A DNA stretch of 14,276 nt from Thermocaproicibacter sp036844765 (GCA_036844765.1 DAIUFE010000044.1:1-14276), one strand, 5' to 3'; positions 6,533 through 13,972 are shown, numbered from the stretch's first letter. Made by a program: numbers and translations. Notes: a model not told the origin generated them from the letters alone.

Positions 6533-6590
6533 CACAGGGAATCATAAGCATCGTGTGGCGGGACGGTTCCAGACAGCTCCCGTTCCGGGA
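6517..6590 (+). repeat. Repeat segment overlapping the tatD 3' end
   Basis: CGGCCCGCCGTGTAGCACAGGG followed by ATAAGCATCGTGTGGCGGGACGG and GCTCCCG matches, block by block, 14012-14080 (GGCCCGCCGTTCAGCATAGGG, then TTTGGCGGGACGG and GCTCCCG). It also resembles the start of each 207-bp unit. The first 16 bases code for the TatD tail and its stop codon. Confidence 0.65.
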
Positions 6591-6629
6591 CGGTGAAGTT
6601 TTCGCCCGCCTTTTCAAAGGGCGGAGGAT

Positions 6630-6703
6630 TTGCGTGGCTTGAGCGCAGACTAAAAAATAAACCGGGCCGGAATTCAGAGAAGCAAGCCGAAACTTTCAGT
6701 GCG
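6630..6703 (+). repeat. Dispersed repeat family B, copy 2
   Basis: This copy runs from TTGCGTGGCTTGAGCGCA through ACTAAAA and GGAATTCAGAGAAGCAAGC to CGAAACTTTCAGTGCGGA. It matches 764-835 in order and orientation. In both places family B lies just 3' of a sequence related to the 207-bp unit or family A, which suggests that the modules travel together. Confidence 0.7.
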
Positions 6704-6721
6704 GACGGCAAGAATTTTTGT

Positions 6722-6779
6722 TGATAAACGAAGAATAATTTCAATTTCGATATCTGAAGTTTATCAGAAGCGGTATACT
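6722..6779 (+). promoter_or_regulatory. Candidate promoter/operator of the HD-ywgA pair
   Basis: TGATAAAC (6722-6729) and GTTTATCA (6759-6766) form an 8-bp inverted repeat with a 29-bp gap. It lies directly upstream of TATACT (6774-6779), a good -10 box with no clear -35 at 16-18 bp. A poor -35 next to an inverted repeat fits an activator or repressor site, but this is inference. Confidence 0.35.
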
Positions 6780-6840
6780 CTAAAAGAACCGTTGTGGAAA
6801 AGCCGGAAGAAACGCCCAGGTTCGATCAGAGGTGCCGTAA

Positions 6841-8154
6841 ATGCCTCATTACAGAGACCCCGTTCACGGCTTTATAGAGATCAACGAGCAGGAACAGAAA
6901 ATCGTGGATTCCCCGCCTTTTCAAAGGCTGCGAAATATACGGCAGCTTGCGACCACCTATCTGGTCTATCACGGCGCGGAGCACACCCGGTTCGGCCACT
7001 CGCTGGGCGTGATGCATCTGGTCACACGCACCTTTGATTCCATCACCAAAAAAATTCCGTGTCTGTTCCGTGACGATCCTGAAGAAAACGATGCGGTCGT
7101 CCAATGGTACCGGCAGATTCTTCGGCTGATCGCCCTGACGCACGATCTGGGGCACGCCCCTTTTTCCCACGCCTCCGAAACCCTTTTCCCGAAAGGGCGC
7201 GGACACGAGGATTATACGAGGGACATCATTGAGCAAACCGAAATCGCCGGCTATATCAGCGAAATTGGCGCAGGCCTGCAGAAAAAGCTGGGAGAGCAAT
7301 ATAAGATTACGCCGGAATTGCTTTGGATGATTTATGGGGAAAATCCGGAGAAGCACATTCTGGACGACGATTACATTATGCCAGATTTTATGTTCCTGCG
7401 GAGTTTAATGGACGGAGAAATGGATTGCGACAAGATGGATTATCTCCTCCGGGATTCCAAATTCTGCGGGGTCAGCTACGGAAAATATGACCTGGACCGA
7501 TTCATTTCTTCCCTGACGGTTTATAAGGATCCCGACGAAAATATCATGCAGCTCGCCATTGAAAAGGGCGGGTTGCAGTCTTTTGAGGAATTCGTCCTGG
7601 CCCGCTATTTTATGTTTATACAAGTATATTTTCACAGGACGCGCCGGTACTTCGATCATTTGCTGGGAGAGTGCCTGAAGGAAATCCTTCCCGGAGGCAA
7701 ATATCCGGAAGACGTCGGCGAATACTTGAAATGGGACGACGTCGAAGTGCTGCACGCGATGAAAAACAAAAAGTCGCCGTGCACCGACCGATACCTCCGC
7801 CGTCAGACGATGACCTGCGTGCGGGAGACCTCCGCTCACGCCGACCGGAAGGAAGATAAGATTTTCAATATCGTCTGCCGCGCGATAAAAAGCGGGCTTG
7901 GTACCGGCGCTGTCTGGACGGATAAAGTCGACAAGGCCGCGCACAAGCTGCAGCCGGTGCTGTGGGAACCCAACGACGACAGCGGGCGCGAGATCAGGGT
8001 CGTGGATAAGCACTCCGGCAGAAGCATAAATATCATGGAGGAATCCCTGATACTGGAAAGCATTGCAAAGCCGATCAGGATCGACCGTCTTTATGTAAAG
8101 AAAGAGGACGCGCCCAGGGCCGGAGCTATTATAAAAAGCACCTGCGGCGAATGA
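6841..8154 (+). CDS. HD-domain phosphohydrolase, YwfO/SAMHD1-like (COG1078)
   Basis: This family includes deoxynucleoside triphosphate triphosphohydrolases, which split dNTP into nucleoside and triphosphate (YwfO of Bacillus, EF1143 of Enterococcus, and SAMHD1 in animals). The 437-residue length fits. The N-terminal DPVHGFIEI and FQRLRNIRQL are typical. The metal site is complete: HTRFGHSLG gives H53, THDLGHAPFSH gives H101 and D102, and DCDKMDYLLRD (195-205) gives the last Asp. AGAGGTG six bases upstream supports the ATG. A YwgA-like gene follows after 28 bp, as ywfO and ywgA are neighbours in Bacillus. By eye, base composition is clearly lower in GC than tatD or the transporter operon, hinting at a different history. 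Substrate is inferred from family. Confidence 0.88.
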   Translation: MPHYRDPVHGFIEINEQEQKIVDSPPFQRLRNIRQLATTYLVYHGAEHTRFGHSLGVMHLVTRTFDSITKKIPCLFRDDPEENDAVVQWYRQILRLIALTHDLGHAPFSHASETLFPKGRGHEDYTRDIIEQTEIAGYISEIGAGLQKKLGEQYKITPELLWMIYGENPEKHILDDDYIMPDFMFLRSLMDGEMDCDKMDYLLRDSKFCGVSYGKYDLDRFISSLTVYKDPDENIMQLAIEKGGLQSFEEFVLARYFMFIQVYFHRTRRYFDHLLGECLKEILPGGKYPEDVGEYLKWDDVEVLHAMKNKKSPCTDRYLRRQTMTCVRETSAHADRKEDKIFNIVCRAIKSGLGTGAVWTDKVDKAAHKLQPVLWEPNDDSGREIRVVDKHSGRSINIMEESLILESIAKPIRIDRLYVKKEDAPRAGAIIKSTCGE

Positions 8155-8182
8155 CAAATCATAAGGAAGGAGCGGGTTTCAA

Positions 8183-8701
8183 ATGACGGAAGCGGCACAA
8201 AGGCCTGTGCTCGGCGTTATCAGGCGGCTGGGCAGCATAAACGGAGAAAATCCCCCCTGCAAAAAAGCCGTTCAGAAGATCGTCTATCTGATCGAGGAAG
8301 CCGGGGAAGATTTAGGGTACGATTACGGCATCCATTTTTACGGCCCCTACAGCGCCGAGCTGGACTACGAGCTCCAGGACCTGAACGCCCGGGGAATCCT
8401 CGGCATCGATTATACGCCATACGGCCACCTTCTGTCGGCACCGGAAGCGTCCGGAAACATCAAACTGGGAAAGACGGCCGAACGCATCCTCCGGTCCTAC
8501 GGCGCCGAATCCCCGTCCCGACTTGAATTGTTGGCCACCGCTCTTTTTGTCGAAAGAGGAATCCGCGCCAAAGATAAAAAAGGGATTATCGCCGGCGTCA
8601 AAAAAATCAAAGGCTCCAAATACTCCGACGAACAGATTGAAAACGCAGTCCTGAATTTACAGCAAAACGGTTTTTTCAAACTTGAACAGGCGTCTGAATA
8701 A
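8183..8701 (+). CDS. YwgA-like protein of unknown function
   Basis: The 172-residue protein has no assigned biochemical role. Its pattern KKAVQKIVYLIEEAG (residues 27-41), then HFYGPYSAELDYELQDLNARG (50-70 approximately), then an Ala/Leu-rich helix and a C-terminal LNLQQNGFFKLE, matches my memory of YwgA from Bacillus. It also resembles, more loosely, the winged-helix-like Panacea/SocA (DUF4065) proteins that act as antitoxins or adaptors. No membrane segment or signal peptide is present. AAGGAG ten bases upstream fixes the ATG. It sits 28 bp after the HD phosphohydrolase gene on the same strand and is surely co-transcribed with it. A regulator or partner of the HD enzyme is a reasonable guess. 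Its GC content matches the HD gene. Confidence 0.75.
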   Translation: MTEAAQRPVLGVIRRLGSINGENPPCKKAVQKIVYLIEEAGEDLGYDYGIHFYGPYSAELDYELQDLNARGILGIDYTPYGHLLSAPEASGNIKLGKTAERILRSYGAESPSRLELLATALFVERGIRAKDKKGIIAGVKKIKGSKYSDEQIENAVLNLQQNGFFKLEQASE

Positions 8702-8774
8702 GCCCATATAGTAAGCGGCCTTTCAAAATGCCGTGCTCCCGCTTTCCCGTTTCACCGCCGAGCTGTAAAGTCAC

Positions 8775-8957
8775 ACGCCTTTACCCCTCTCTTCCGCACG
8801 GTTGGCACGGCGGAATTGTAAACCCGCCGAGCGCGGAAGGGGGATATCGTCGGGAGGGGGATGCGCCCCCTTCCCTGCCAAAGACCTCCGCCAAGTAAAA
8901 AGAGAATCTCCCGAAGCTGAATCGAGCGCTTCGGGAGTTTGTTGTTTCCGTCCCGCC
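8775..8957 (+). repeat. Dispersed repeat family A, copy 2 (two-module form)
   Basis: The core (about 8809-8888) contains GCGGAATTGTAAACCCGCCG, AGCGCGGAAGGGGGATAT, the hairpin GGGAGGGGGATGCGCCCCCT and CCCTGCCAAAGACCTCC. The second module is the hairpin at 8908-8937 followed by TTTGTTGTTTCCGTCCCGCC. Both modules occur in the same order in the inverted copy at 14055-14276. The 5' block is more diverged here (CCTTTACCCCTCTCTTCCGC). Confidence 0.8.
8908..8937. terminator. Candidate bidirectional terminator
   Basis: CTCCCGAAGC and GCTTCGGGAG form a perfect 10-bp stem around a 10-base loop. On the plus strand TTTGTTGTTT follows; on the minus strand ATTCTCTTTTT follows. It could end both the HD-ywgA and the transporter transcripts. 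It is part of repeat family A. Confidence 0.5.
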
Positions 8958-8993
8958 TACAGCATCTCCAGTTGATTATGCAATTGGGTTTGT

Positions 8994-9024
8994 GTTTTCC
9001 CCCCGCCTTCGGCGGGGGGAAAAC
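8994..9024. repeat. 14-bp perfect inverted repeat with 3-base loop
   Basis: GTTTTCCCCCCGCC pairs with GGCGGGGGGAAAAC around TTC. It shares the CCCCCGCC core with the palindrome at 5563-5596. There is no T-tract on either side, but it is positioned to act as an mRNA 3' end structure for the transporter operon. Confidence 0.7.
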
Positions 9025-9120
9025 ATATCATCTTTCGCAAATTGAAATGGAATCGCTGTAAATAAGCTTACGGCTTGCTTCAAGCTGAGCGGCGGGCCGA
9101 AGATGCGGCGTTTACGCTGC

Positions 9121-10391
9121 TTACTCGTAGCGGAGGGCGTCGATGGGGTTGAGGCGGCTGGCCTTGCGGGCGGGGTAATAGCCGAAGAATACGCCGATCA
9201 GCATGGAGAAGCCGACGCTGATCAGCACGACGGGGACGGAGACCACGAGCCGCATCCCCATCAGGGAAACGCCCAGCCAGGCGAGCAGGATGCCGACCAC
9301 GATGCCGATCACGCCGCCGATCAGGCAGATGATCACGGCCTCGACGATGAACTGGGTGCGGATGTATCCGCTGCGCGCGCCGAGCGCCTTGCGGGTGCCG
9401 ATCTCGCGGGTGCGCTCGGTCNNNNNNNNNNGACCAGCATGATGTTCATCACGCCGATGCCGCCCACCAGCAGCGCGATGGCCGCGATCGCCGCGATCGC
9501 GGTGGCCACCACGCTGAGCTGCCGGTTCCACTCCGAGATCTCGTTCTCCATGCTCTGCACCTTGCAGGTGTAGTTGGCGTTGTTGGCGTAGAGCTTCGTG
9601 AAATGCGCCTGCACCTTCTCCGTGAACGCCTGCGTGTCCTTCACGCCCTTGGTGCTGAGGATGAACTGCCGGTAATTCTGGTTTTCCGCCGTCGCCTTCA
9701 CCAGGCCGACGGGCACGTAGAACGGCGTGCGCGTGTCCTTGCCGGTGTCGGTGTCCATGCCCTGGAAAGAGATCGGCTCGTAGTGGTAGACGCCCACGAC
9801 CGTGTAGCTTTCGGTGCCGCTGTCGGTGTCGATGTCGACCGTGCGGCCCAGCGGGTCCTCGCCCGCGCGGAACAGGTTGGAGACCAGCCGGTCGGAGACG
9901 ACCGCCACCCGGCGGCCGGCCGCCACGTCCTTTTCCCTCAGGAAGCGCCCGCGCGTGATCTTGACGTTGCTGACGGCGCCGTACCCGTCGCTGACGCCCT
10001 GCATGCTGATGTTCGCGGAGCGGTGGCCGTCGCGCGCCTTGCCGCTCTCGCCGGCCTCGGAATAGGAGACCGCGTTGATCTCGTCCGCGTATTTCGCGGT
10101 GAACGCTCCGATCTGCTCGGCGGAGATCAGGTCGGAATCGTCCATCTTTCCGTTGCCCATGGCATAGGCGATGCCGGAGTCGTCTTCCTTCGGCGCCACG
10201 TAGACGTAGATGTTGCTGGTCCCCAGCTTGGAGAGCGTGCTGTTCAGGCTGGCCGTGATCGCGTCGCCGATCGAAACGATGGCGATCACCGCGCCGATGC
10301 CGATCACGATGCCGAGCATCGTGAGGAACGAGCGCATCTTGTTCGACCGCAGGCCCTCCACCGCCAGCAGGATATTTTCCTTGAGGAACAT
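9121..10391 (-). CDS. MacB-type ABC transporter permease, split by an assembly gap
   Basis: This is an integral membrane subunit of a type VII (MacB/FtsX fold) ABC exporter. The first 320 codons (10391-9432) hold the N-terminal helix (about residues 20-42), a large extracytoplasmic MacB_PCD domain and a second helix ending GGIGVMNIMLV. The final 99 codons (9420-9121) begin TERTREIGTRKALGA, contain the last two helices and end NPIDALRYE. Together they give about 421 residues, the usual length. The halves fall in different frames only because ten Ns stand in for unknown bases. Family members read NIMLVSVTERTREIG, so Ser-Val is missing, and five bases, not ten, would restore the frame. The ATG follows the ATPase stop codon directly, implying coupled translation. 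I regard the gene as intact in the organism. Confidence 0.9.
9422..9431. other. Assembly gap of ten Ns
   Basis: Ten unresolved bases lie inside the permease gene. The length is probably a placeholder, since the flanking frames and the family motif predict five missing bases. Confidence 0.95.
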
Positions 10392-11102
10392 CTAAACCGC
10401 CGCCTTTCCCGGGCCGGGTTCGTCCGAAACGATCGCGCCGTCCCGCAGGGTCACGATGCGGTCGGTCTCCGCCGCGAGGGCCGGGTTGTGGGTGATCAGC
10501 ACCACGGTCTTGCCCTGCCGCCGGTGGACCTCGTGGAACAGGTCCATCACCAGGCGGCCCGTCGCGGAATCCAGCGAGCCAGTCGGCTCGTCGGCCAGCA
10601 GGATGGGCGGGTCGTTCGCCAGCGCCCGCGCGATGGCCACCCGCTGCTTCTGCCCGCCGGAAAGCTCGTTCGGCCGGTGGCGCATGCGGTCCCCCATGCC
10701 CACCAGGGTCAGCAGCTCCTCCGCGCGGCGCGCCCGGCTGCGCGCGTCCAGGCCGGCGTAGAGCATCGGCAGCTCCACGTTTTTGAGCGCGTCGCTGCGC
10801 GGGATCAGGTTGAAGGTCTGGAACACAAAGCCGATCTTGCGGTTGCGCACGTCGGACATCTCGTCGTCCGTCATGCCGGCCACCGGCACGCCGTCCAGCA
10901 GATAGTCGCCGGAGGTCGGCCGGTCGAGCACGCCGATCATGTTCATCAGCGTGCTTTTGCCGGAGCCGGAGGCCCCGACGATGGAGACGAACTCCCCCTC
11001 CCGCACCGTGAGGTCGATCCCCTTGAGGATGTGCAGTTCGTTCGGCGTGCCGATGAAATAGCTCTTCACGATCCCGCTCATCCGGATGATCCCGCGGCCC
11101 AC
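10392..11102 (-). CDS. ABC transporter ATP-binding protein (MacB/LolD type)
   Basis: This is the cytosolic ATPase of the exporter. The 236-residue protein has Walker A GASGSGKST (43-51), Q-loop Q95 in GFVFQTFNLIP, signature LSGGQKQRVAIARAL (147-161), Walker B ILLADEPTGSLD (167-178, catalytic E172) and the switch histidine H205 in ITHN. The NLIP and GSLD details are typical of MacB/LolD/FtsE-like ATPases. The start is GTG, two bases after the adaptor's TAG. The next candidate, the ATG at residue 8, would remove the usual first beta-strand (IIRMSGIVKSY), so GTG is preferred. The TAG stop abuts the permease ATG. It is the third gene of a tightly packed four-gene operon. Confidence 0.95.
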   Translation of the reverse strand: MGRGIIRMSGIVKSYFIGTPNELHILKGIDLTVREGEFVSIVGASGSGKSTLMNMIGVLDRPTSGDYLLDGVPVAGMTDDEMSDVRNRKIGFVFQTFNLIPRSDALKNVELPMLYAGLDARSRARRAEELLTLVGMGDRMRHRPNELSGGQKQRVAIARALANDPPILLADEPTGSLDSATGRLVMDLFHEVHRRQGKTVVLITHNPALAAETDRIVTLRDGAIVSDEPGPGKAAV

Positions 11103-11104
11103 GG

Positions 11105-12481
11105 CTACCGCCCCCCGGAGGCGGAGGACGCCGAGATCTCCGGACGGACGGCGGACCCCGGCGTCACGCCGTCCGCCGAGGCCACGACGGTCAGGCCGTC
11201 CCTCAGGCCCGGGCCGGCGATCTCGGCCGAGACGTCCGTCTGAAGGCCCAGCGTCACGGGGACCGCCTTCACGCGCCAGGAATCGCCCTGCCGCTCCACC
11301 GTGTAGACGGCGTAGCCGCCGTCCGCGCGGTCCGCGAGCGCCTCGTAGGGGACGGCGTAGACGTCCGCCTTCTGCTCGAGCGTGACGGTGAGCTTTGCGC
11401 GCATGCCGATCTTCAGCTTCGCGTTTTTGCCGGTGACCCGCACTTTCATCGGGAAGGTCACGTTGCCCGTTCCCTCGGTCTTCGGGTCCGCCGCGGGGGC
11501 GACGCTGAGGATCTCGCCCGCGATGACTTCCTCCCCCGTCGCGTCGGTCCTGACGGTGACGGGGTCGCCCGGGTCCGCCTTCGCGGTGTCCGCCTCTTTC
11601 AGCTCCGCGTCGACGATCAGGTCCGACGGGTCCTCGATCTTGAACATCACCCCCGCCGGGACGCCGCCGACCGCGGCGTTCACCGCCGTGACGACCCCGT
11701 CGCGCGGCGCGGTCACCACGCAGTCCCGCAGGTTCTTCCGGAGCTGGTCGAGCGCCGCGCCGGCGCTCTTGTCCGCGCTTTTCGCCGCCGCGTCCTCATA
11801 GGCGGTGCGGGCGGCGAGCAGGCTCTGCTGCGAGGTCCTCCGCGCCGCCGTCAGGGATTTCTGTGCGGAATCATAGGTTGCCTGGGCCTGGTCCAGTTTC
11901 GCCTTCGCCTGGTTCAGCTCCAGCTTTGAGATCTGCCCCTGCTCGTAGGCGTCCTGGCTGGAGGCGCAGGCCTCCTTCTCGCTCTGCAGGGCGGATTCCG
12001 CCGTCCGCGCGGAAGAGGCCGCCGCCGTGAGGTCGGCGCCGAGGCCGTTGCTGTAAAGGTAGAGCGCGTCCTCGTAATCGGACTTCGCCTTCGCGAGTGC
12101 CAGGGCCGTGCTTTTGTCGGCGTAGGTCGTCGCGTACTCCTGCTGCCGGATCTGGTCCTCCAGCGAGGAGGAATCCAGCACGGCGAGGACGTCCCCCTTC
12201 TTCACGGCGTCCCCGGCTGAAACCGGGATCCGCGCCACCGGGAACGTCAGCATGGTGTAGACGTTGGCCGAGCTCCCGCTGTGCAGAGTGCCGGTCACGC
12301 TGACGGCATCCTTCAGGGTCGTCTTTCCGAGCGTGAAGCAGGCCGCGGCAGGCCCCTCCTTTTTCGCCGCGGAGGCCAGCGCAAAAGACCGGACGATCAG
12401 CGCGGCCGCCGCCAGCAAAACGGCCAGCAGGACGATTTTCTTTTTTGTAAAGCGGAATTTCTTCGATTTTGGAGATTGCAT
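11105..12481 (-). CDS. HlyD/MacA-like membrane fusion (adaptor) protein
   Basis: These proteins link a MacB-type transporter to partner proteins outside the membrane. The 458-residue protein has a basic N-terminus and one membrane helix (about 15-36). A first lipoyl half follows (76-104, ARIPVSAGDAVKKGDVLAVL), then a long alpha-helical hairpin rich in Ala, Gln and Lys (about 105-250) and a second lipoyl half (252-285, VVTAPRDGVVTAV). A beta-barrel domain (about 286-372) and a membrane-proximal domain complete it. I chose the ATG at 12481 with GGGGG at -10 to -6; an ATG four codons earlier and a GTG at 12514 are also in frame. It follows the TolC-like gene by 39 bp and precedes the ATPase by two bases. 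The long hairpin suggests docking to a coiled-coil partner, plausibly the upstream gene product. Confidence 0.92.
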   Translation of the reverse strand: MQSPKSKKFRFTKKKIVLLAVLLAAAALIVRSFALASAAKKEGPAAACFTLGKTTLKDAVSVTGTLHSGSSANVYTMLTFPVARIPVSAGDAVKKGDVLAVLDSSSLEDQIRQQEYATTYADKSTALALAKAKSDYEDALYLYSNGLGADLTAAASSARTAESALQSEKEACASSQDAYEQGQISKLELNQAKAKLDQAQATYDSAQKSLTAARRTSQQSLLAARTAYEDAAAKSADKSAGAALDQLRKNLRDCVVTAPRDGVVTAVNAAVGGVPAGVMFKIEDPSDLIVDAELKEADTAKADPGDPVTVRTDATGEEVIAGEILSVAPAADPKTEGTGNVTFPMKVRVTGKNAKLKIGMRAKLTVTLEQKADVYAVPYEALADRADGGYAVYTVERQGDSWRVKAVPVTLGLQTDVSAEIAGPGLRDGLTVVASADGVTPGSAVRPEISASSASGGR

Positions 12482-12520
12482 CCTTTCCCCCATATGTCCG
12501 CCGGGCGTCCGCACCCGGGC

Positions 12521-13552
12521 TTACGGCGCCGAGACGCCGTCCTTCATGTCGAGATACTGCAGAAGGGAAATGTAGAGCGAGTTGCGGTCGGCCTCCCGCC
12601 GGCACTGGAGGCTTTGCAGATCGGTGACCGTATCCTCGTACTTCACGCGGGAAATATAACCGGCGGCGAGCTGCCGCGCCTCCGCGTCGGCCTCCCGCTG
12701 CCGGCGGGCGGCCTGGTCGCACTCCTGCCGATAGGTCGCGTAGGACTGGACCAGCCCGTCGTACAGGCTGCGGAACGCGGCCGTCTGGCTGCTCTCCGTC
12801 TGCGTGAGGCGGATCTGCGCGTTCTCAACGTCCCGGTCGCTGCTGGCGATGTCCTTGCGGACCGTCGCGTAGTTCATCGAGTCCTTTTGGATCGCCGCGT
12901 TCTCCCGCCGCACCGCGATCACGTCCTCCTCGTACTTGAGGGACGGGATCGCGCTGAAATCGAACTCCGAATCGGCCGGGCGCTGAACGTCCATGCTCAC
13001 GCCGTCCGGCAGGTTCAGCAGCGTGCGCAGGGCCTTGCGGCCCCGGGTCAGCTCGGCGTCCTGCGCGTCGGCGGCGGCCTGGAGCCTCTGGTAATTTTCG
13101 AGGGCCGCGTCGTAGGCCGACTGCGACACGTATCCTTTTTGAAGCCGTCCCGCGGCCGCGTCGAGCCGGGCGCGCGCGTTCTCCGCCGCCGCCCGGTCCG
13201 CCGAAAACTGCGAGGAAGCGGCGCAGTACTCCAGATACTGCCGCTTGGCGGAGACGATCAGCTTCCGGGTCGTGTCCCGGTACGTCAGCTCCGCCGCCTC
13301 CATCGCGTCCCGATCCGCCTGCGTCGCCTCCCCCCACTCCTTCTTGTCGCGGTAATCGGCCCGCGCCTGATCCAGCGTGTTGAGGGCCGTCTTCATATCC
13401 AGGCTGTACTCGCGCAGCAGCGGCTCCACCGTGGCGAGCGAAACGGCCGCGCTTTCCCGCGCGGGCTGCTCCGCCGCCGCAGCCGGCGCGCCGGCCGCGG
13501 CGCCCGCAATCAGCAGAAGCACCACGAGAACCAGAACAAAAAATCGCTTCAT
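12521..13552 (-). CDS. Small TolC-like coiled-coil secreted protein
   Basis: The 343-residue protein starts with a signal peptide (MKRFFVLVLVVLLLIAG, then Ala-rich with a likely signal peptidase I site near AAAAE, about residue 28) and no lipobox cysteine. The rest is almost wholly alpha-helical. Two similar segments (RLQKGYVSQSAYDAALENYQ at 136-155 and QLAAGYISRVKYEDTVTDLQ at 294-313) fit the duplicated helical repeat of the TolC/outer membrane efflux family. Proper TolC proteins have well over 400 residues and beta strands; here they are missing. The ATG at 13552 has AAAGGAG nine bases upstream; 30 in-frame codons before it lack support. It leads the operon with adaptor, ATPase and permease. 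Likely role: extracytoplasmic partner of the adaptor in a monoderm cell; function uncertain. Confidence 0.8.
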   Translation of the reverse strand: MKRFFVLVLVVLLLIAGAAAGAPAAAAEQPARESAAVSLATVEPLLREYSLDMKTALNTLDQARADYRDKKEWGEATQADRDAMEAAELTYRDTTRKLIVSAKRQYLEYCAASSQFSADRAAAENARARLDAAAGRLQKGYVSQSAYDAALENYQRLQAAADAQDAELTRGRKALRTLLNLPDGVSMDVQRPADSEFDFSAIPSLKYEEDVIAVRRENAAIQKDSMNYATVRKDIASSDRDVENAQIRLTQTESSQTAAFRSLYDGLVQSYATYRQECDQAARRQREADAEARQLAAGYISRVKYEDTVTDLQSLQCRREADRNSLYISLLQYLDMKDGVSAP

Positions 13553-13612
13553 CGGACCCGGCTCCTTTCCCGCCGCAACATCCGCCCATCCTCCGGTATT
13601 TTTCGGGCGGTA

Positions 13613-13660
13613 TTGTATTAGTTGAATAATACAATAATACAATAATATAGTAATATTATA
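13613..13660 (-). promoter_or_regulatory. Operator-like array downstream of the operon promoter
   Basis: TTGTATTA (13613-13620), a 6-base gap and TAATACAA (13627-13634) form an 8-bp inverted repeat. TAATACAA recurs at 13635-13642, and degenerate copies (TAATATAG, TAATATTA) follow up to the -10 box. The array covers roughly the start site to +36. TGTATTA-type half-sites resemble operators of GntR/YtrA-family repressors that control ABC transporters, but no regulator is in this window. Confidence 0.5.
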
Positions 13661-13682
13661 GTTCCGGCCGGGGATTTGTCAA
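13655..13682 (-). promoter_or_regulatory. Consensus promoter of the exporter operon
   Basis: On the minus strand, a perfect TTGACA (13682-13677) and perfect TATAAT (13660-13655) are separated by 16 bp. Transcription would start near 13648, about 96 bases before the TolC-like gene. The strength of this promoter with an adjacent inverted repeat suggests repression as the default. Confidence 0.75.
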
Positions 13683-13972
13683 TCCGGAACCGAGGCAAAT
13701 TCCGATTTTGGTGAATCGTCCCCAAAACCCGGGGACCTCTCCGGTAAATTCTTAGGTGAAAACCCGACGCTCCCTTCCTCTCTTTTCTCCGGCTCCAAAC
13801 CGGCGACCACAGCCCGGGCGAACGCGGCGCAGGGCTGATCGGCGCGGCCCCCTTCCCATATCTTATATAGTAGCGGACGATTCCACGGACGAAAAGCGCT
13901 TTTCACCCTACCGGCCAACGGGGGCCGATTTTGCTCTCTAAAGGGCAAATTCCCAAAAAAAATTTCAGGCGC

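Larger units (their letters stand above)
6533..6840. other. tatD to HD-gene intergenic region
   Basis: These 308 bases hold the rest of the repeat segment (to about 6590), a small stem-loop at about 6603-6625 (CGCC-TTT...AAA-G-GGCG), dispersed repeat B copy 2 (6630-6703), and an AT-rich upstream region for the HD gene with an inverted repeat and a -10-like box. I see no gene. Confidence 0.6.
8702..9120. other. Intergenic region between convergent units, repeat-rich
   Basis: These 419 bases lie between the ends of two convergent transcription units (the HD pair rightward, the transporter operon leftward). They hold dispersed repeat A copy 2 (about 8775-8957), a strong two-way hairpin (8908-8937) and a 14-bp stem hairpin (8994-9024). 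No gene is supported. Confidence 0.65.

Noticed and set aside
9603..11243. 546-codon forward frame opposite the ABC transporter genes
   Set aside because: It overlaps two genes with complete ABC motifs on the other strand and is His/Arg/Val-rich without a domain.
13679..13948. 89-codon leftward frame upstream of the exporter operon
   Set aside because: It overlaps the consensus -35 box, lacks a recognisable ribosome binding site or motif, and lies in repeat-rich DNA.
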